The position numbers and the translations under genes were made by a program. The notes beneath the pieces were generated by a model. It searched no databases. It was not told where the DNA came from and saw only the letters and a program-made list of their open reading frames with translations. DNA of 8,168 nucleotides, taken from Chthoniobacterales bacterium (GTDB lineage: Bacteria > Verrucomicrobiota > Verrucomicrobiia > Chthoniobacterales > UBA6821). The DNA lies in NCBI GenBank assembly GCA_021733705.1, contig JAIPKF010000061.1, forward strand, positions 1 through 8,168, in the 5' to 3' direction. Of the stretch, positions 7,001-8,168 are shown piece after piece; the first letter of the stretch is position 1, and every line of letters begins with the position of its first letter.

Positions 7001-8168
7001 AATCATTATATCGCAACCTTGCGTCACTCTGTTCCTGGAGTAACACTCATCTCACCCCCTCCCCATCACGATATCTATTCGATCGAAGATTTAGCGCAAC
7101 TTATTTATGATCTTAAGCAGGTCAACCCTCGTGCTCGTGTTTGTGTGAAGCTTGTTGCTGAGAGTGGGATAGGAACCGTTGCCGCCGGTGTGGCCAAGGC
7201 TCATGCCGATATTATTCTTATCAGTGGCCATGAAGGAGGAACAGGGGCCTCCCCTCTAAGTTCTATCAAACATGCAGGAGGGCCATGGGAACTGGGACTT
7301 TCAGAAGCGCATCAGGTCTTGCTTCTCAACCAACTACGCAACCGTGTTACCTTACGCACCGATGGAGGCATGCGCACAGGAGAAGATATTATTTATGCCA
7401 CTCTCCTCGGTGCTGAAGAATATAACTTTGGAACAGCAGCATTAATTGCCATGGGATGTGTTTATGTACGTCAATGTCATTTAAATAATTGTCCCGTCGG
7501 TATTGCCACACAAGAGGCGCGCTTTCGTGCCAAATTCAAAGGGAAGCCAGAAAATGTGGTTCATTTTTTTAATGCAGTCGCCCATGAAGTCCGTGAAATC
7601 ATGGCTCGTCTTGGTTTTCGAACCATTGATGAAATGATTGGCCACACAGAACACCTGCGTCAAAGACCTATTGAAAATCATCCTAAGGCAAACAAACTTA
7701 ATTTGAGCCGTATGATTACTGATGTGGTGGCAGATGATCCGACAGCGATTCGCTATGCTACCCGTGAACGAAATGATCCTGAGCATGATCAACCCCTCGA
7801 CGATATCATTCTTCAGGATGCTGAAGAGGCCTTACGTGATGCAAAACCGGTGCGGCTTTCTTACAAAATAGATAACACCAACCGCTCTCTTGCAACAAAG
7901 CTCTCTGGAGAGATTGCCTATCAATACGGTGGGGAAGGCCTTCCAGAGGGAACCATAACCTTAGAATTCCAGGGAACAGCAGGGCAGAGTCTAGGTGCAT
8001 TTCTTGCTTCTGGTATCTCCCTTTACCTTACTGGGGAGGCCAATGACTACGTTGGAAAATCAATGAGCGGTGGTGAAATCATCATTCGACCACGTCCTGG
8101 ACATCACTTTATCGCCAAAAATAATAGTATCATCGGTAATACAGTGATGTATGGGGCAACAGGGGGAG
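4070..8168 (+). CDS. gltB: Glutamate synthase large (alpha) subunit, first 1366 codons (3' end beyond window)
   Basis: This cytoplasmic enzyme makes two glutamates from glutamine and 2-oxoglutarate, the second half of the GS/GOGAT ammonium-assimilation route. After a 20-residue propeptide, Cys21 (DACGVG) is the expected N-terminal nucleophile of the class II glutaminase domain. That domain runs to about residue 430 and includes SHNGEINT (250-257) and GGSDSASLDN. A central domain follows at about 475-760. The FMN-binding synthase domain (about 830-1200) carries GMSLGALSPEAHETL, SGEGGEDP, AQGAKPGEGGQLPG, SPPPHHDIYSIEDL and GHEGGTGASPLSSIKHAG. Cys1130, Cys1136 and Cys1141 (C-x5-C-x4-C) are ligands for the 3Fe-4S cluster. 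The C-terminal GXGXG beta-helix starts near 1270 and is cut off; roughly 130-150 residues are missing. The segment after SGEGGEDP is short and lacks most of the loop that marks ferredoxin-dependent enzymes, so an NADPH-type enzyme with a separate GltD is more likely, though gltD is not in view. No Shine-Dalgarno sequence precedes the ATG; ATG 4010 is an in-frame alternative. Confidence 0.97.
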   Translation, partial: MNHSLPLVCGLYDPKHEHDACGVGMVAQIDGTRSNRILKIALRSLCGLMHRGALDADARTGDGAGITTQIPYKIFRKEVELRGHRLYRDEDLGIGMMFLPQDNLYAQARAKAITEEVIAKRGLYLFGWRPVPVNKHVLGTKALMTLPVIEQVLVGRPQGISSDDYERRLFLARNEIEDRAALDQIDDFYIPSFSHRTLVYKGLMVSTSLEKFFRDLTHPDFETALCVYHQRYSTNTFPTWPLAHPFRMLSHNGEINTIRANRTWTHAREAELEADFWGADIDLLKPIIQPGGSDSASLDNMLEVLTMSGRSLLHAMTMLVPPAWRPNKDISPALAGFYEYHTCLGEPWDGPAALVFTDGVTVGACLDRNGLRPARYEITSDGLFVIGSEVGVSNLNQASVIEKGRLAPGEMIAIDTARGLLLRDQEIKNQLAAQNDYRKMVDDHLVKIKPIQAEELQEPTEELDLLTLTQRQLSFGYTNEELEIIFKPMIQDGAEAVGSMGSDTPLAVLSLRPRLLYTYFSQLFAQVTNPPIDPIRERLVMSLFTVIGWKRNLLAETPAHAEQITLDSPILLNEELLTLKKSGGVHQAVTISTCWRASDGPEGLAPAVQEICRAVEQAVDTGARILILSDRRADHEWVAIPALLVVGAVHHHLLRVGKRMKASLVSETGEARDVHQIACLIGYGASAINPYLAFETIREIRAKGKVTVDHATALLNYKKAISNGLLKIMSKMGISVIGSYRGAQTFEAIGLSSSLIEACFCGTSSPLEGIGFEEIAQESLLRHQSAYAPATQEEGEPLILGDPGFYRFRRSGELHAVTPPVIKNFHTFIRSNKPEDYKAYVDAVLTSTPHSLRNLLEFVPKATGPVPLSEVESIEEIRRRFTTAGMSLGALSPEAHETLAIAMNRIGGKSNSGEGGEDPMRYKRLENGDWANSAIKQIATGRFGVSAAYLASAKEIEIKMAQGAKPGEGGQLPGQKVNHYIATLRHSVPGVTLISPPPHHDIYSIEDLAQLIYDLKQVNPRARVCVKLVAESGIGTVAAGVAKAHADIILISGHEGGTGASPLSSIKHAGGPWELGLSEAHQVLLLNQLRNRVTLRTDGGMRTGEDIIYATLLGAEEYNFGTAALIAMGCVYVRQCHLNNCPVGIATQEARFRAKFKGKPENVVHFFNAVAHEVREIMARLGFRTIDEMIGHTEHLRQRPIENHPKANKLNLSRMITDVVADDPTAIRYATRERNDPEHDQPLDDIILQDAEEALRDAKPVRLSYKIDNTNRSLATKLSGEIAYQYGGEGLPEGTITLEFQGTAGQSLGAFLASGISLYLTGEANDYVGKSMSGGEIIIRPRPGHHFIAKNNSIIGNTVMYGATGG

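Noticed and set aside
7481..7792. Open frame of 103 codons on the minus strand within gltB
   Set aside because: Antisense to the strongly conserved segment just after the 3Fe-4S cysteines of GltB, with no plausible start site or domain of its own.

Overview
The window suggests a Gram-negative bacterium with a compact housekeeping region. It holds three protein genes, two of them cut by the window edges. The GyrA active-site neighbourhood (a Tyr-Pro-Thr-Leu-Val run, then MAQ-x-WAMR) resembles GyrA of the PVC superphylum as I remember it. Together with an OprB-type porin this makes Verrucomicrobiota, or more distantly Chlamydiota, my best guess. This is an inference from remembered motifs, not from a search.

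Layout. Positions 1-1891, minus strand: the N-terminal 630 codons of gyrA (DNA gyrase subunit A); its 3' end lies outside the window. Positions 1892-2324: a 433-bp divergent intergenic region holding the gyrA start signals, a 172-173-bp repeat (copy A, 2018-2190) and the porin leader. Positions 2325-3824, plus strand: a 499-residue outer-membrane carbohydrate porin of the OprB family. Positions 3832-4005: a second, directly oriented copy of the repeat (copy B), filling most of the gap to the next gene. Positions 4070-8168, plus strand: gltB, the large subunit of glutamate synthase, open at the right edge after 1366 codons.

The three genes are not an obvious pathway: DNA topology, outer-membrane uptake and ammonium assimilation. 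The least explained part is the repeat pair bracketing the porin. The copies are about 82% identical by hand alignment (143 of 174 positions). Each can fold into a terminal stem of 21-22 consecutive base pairs, and they share an invariant 35-nt core. Several differences between copies fall in the stem and keep pairing only as G-U wobbles when the plus strand is the RNA. That favours a structured RNA, or a mobile element with an RNA stage, read in the same direction as the porin and gltB downstream of the two copies. A miniature inverted-repeat element (MITE) remains a strong alternative.

Translation starts are also odd. gyrA and the porin each have a good Shine-Dalgarno-like sequence exactly 20 nt before the most natural in-frame ATG, which is too far for normal use. 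gltB has none.
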